NCBI GenBank assembly: GCA_039030335.1
Contig: JBCCEJ010000029.1
Coordinates: 1-62,561 of the forward strand
Origin: JBCCEJ01 sp039030335
GTDB lineage: Bacteria > Pseudomonadota > Gammaproteobacteria > HK1
Direction of reading: 5' to 3'
DNA: 62,561 nt
In this document: one piece after another, positions 62,429-62,561 of the stretch
Position numbering within the stretch: the first letter of the stretch is position 1
How the letters are laid out: every line of letters begins with the position of its first letter
Translations under genes and position numbers: made by a program
Notes under the pieces: generated by a model
What the model saw: the letters and a program-made list of their open reading frames with translations, nothing else
Database searches by the model: none
Told to the model about the DNA's origin: nothing

Positions 62429-62561
62429 CGAGGATGTGGGCTCAGAGTTCGCCGGACGTGGTTTGGGCGCACGACCCCGTCTCGCGCGCGAGCGATTGCG
62501 GCGCGGTCCGGATTCAACGGGAGTTGCGGTGGTTGCTTCAGAAATGGGGATTTACCATCGA

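Noticed and set aside
1..62561. CRISPR arrays, tRNA or rRNA genes, insertion sequences, integrase attachment sites
   Set aside because: No spaced direct repeats, cloverleaf-like segments, transposase frames or paired terminal repeats were noticed on either strand. Small or diverged ones could be missed by eye.

Overview
The window is about 62.5 kb of high-GC DNA with densely packed genes. It looks like a chromosomal segment of a member of the Pseudomonadota, most likely a gammaproteobacterium. This is an inference from a bacterial-type AcnB, a 419-residue Rho that begins in the gammaproteobacterial style, a Sat-type ATP sulfurylase and a MarR_EPS-type regulator. I saw no rRNA, tRNA, CRISPR array, insertion sequence or phage gene.

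Layout. (1) 1-125 is the 3' end of a truncated gene, closed by a strong UUCG-loop terminator. (2) 443-4236 carries a secreted peptidoglycan-binding-like protein, then a catabolic group (AtuA-like protein, NIPSNAP protein, crotonase). (3) 4300-8446, minus strand, is a translationally coupled three-gene unit: PhnD-like periplasmic binding protein, sensor kinase with a degenerate receiver, and an Old Yellow Enzyme. (4) 8967-13834 has a cysteine-desulfurase-like enzyme, a LysR regulator and divergent acnB. (5) 13929-18880 has an alpha/beta hydrolase, an AMP-binding enzyme with an altered P-loop, a double-hotdog dehydratase and a GT-C-like membrane protein. A decayed quinone oxidoreductase remnant follows. 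(6) 19103-23460, minus strand, has an Atm1-type ABC exporter, a 2OG-Fe(II) oxygenase and a TPP enzyme.

(7) 23766-52061 is the centre of interest, a run of 27 plus-strand genes for a surface glycan. It opens with asnB and a hisI-hisG pair. A clear sigma70-type promoter (27100-27128) then sits almost on top of the start codon of a MarR_EPS-like regulator. Next comes a sugar-building module: a GmhA-like SIS isomerase, GmhB-like phosphatase, transaldolase, two SDR epimerases, a heptose kinase/nucleotidyltransferase with domains in reverse order to E. coli HldE, a Gfo/Idh oxidoreductase, a nucleotide-sugar dehydrogenase homologue lacking the catalytic Cys, an SDR lacking YxxxK, a methyltransferase, a 4,6-dehydratase-like SDR, a split transketolase and a DegT aminotransferase. 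Export and decoration genes follow: ABC flippase, carbamoyltransferase, AAC(3)-like acetyltransferase, Nudix, radical SAM/SPASM, an unrecognised protein, FkbM methyltransferase, a possible GT-B protein and a GT4 glycosyltransferase. The simplest reading is that pentose-phosphate-type enzymes feed sedoheptulose-7-phosphate into an NDP-heptose (or higher-carbon sugar) pathway. The sugar would then be oxidised, aminated, carbamoylated, acetylated and methylated before export. The product is unknown.

(8) 52083-62428 has an orphan RND adaptor, sat, a large Asp-box beta-propeller protein, a persulfide-dioxygenase-like MBL-rhodanese protein, a GST, an unknown membrane protein and rho. The sat and MBL-rhodanese genes suggest inorganic sulfur metabolism.
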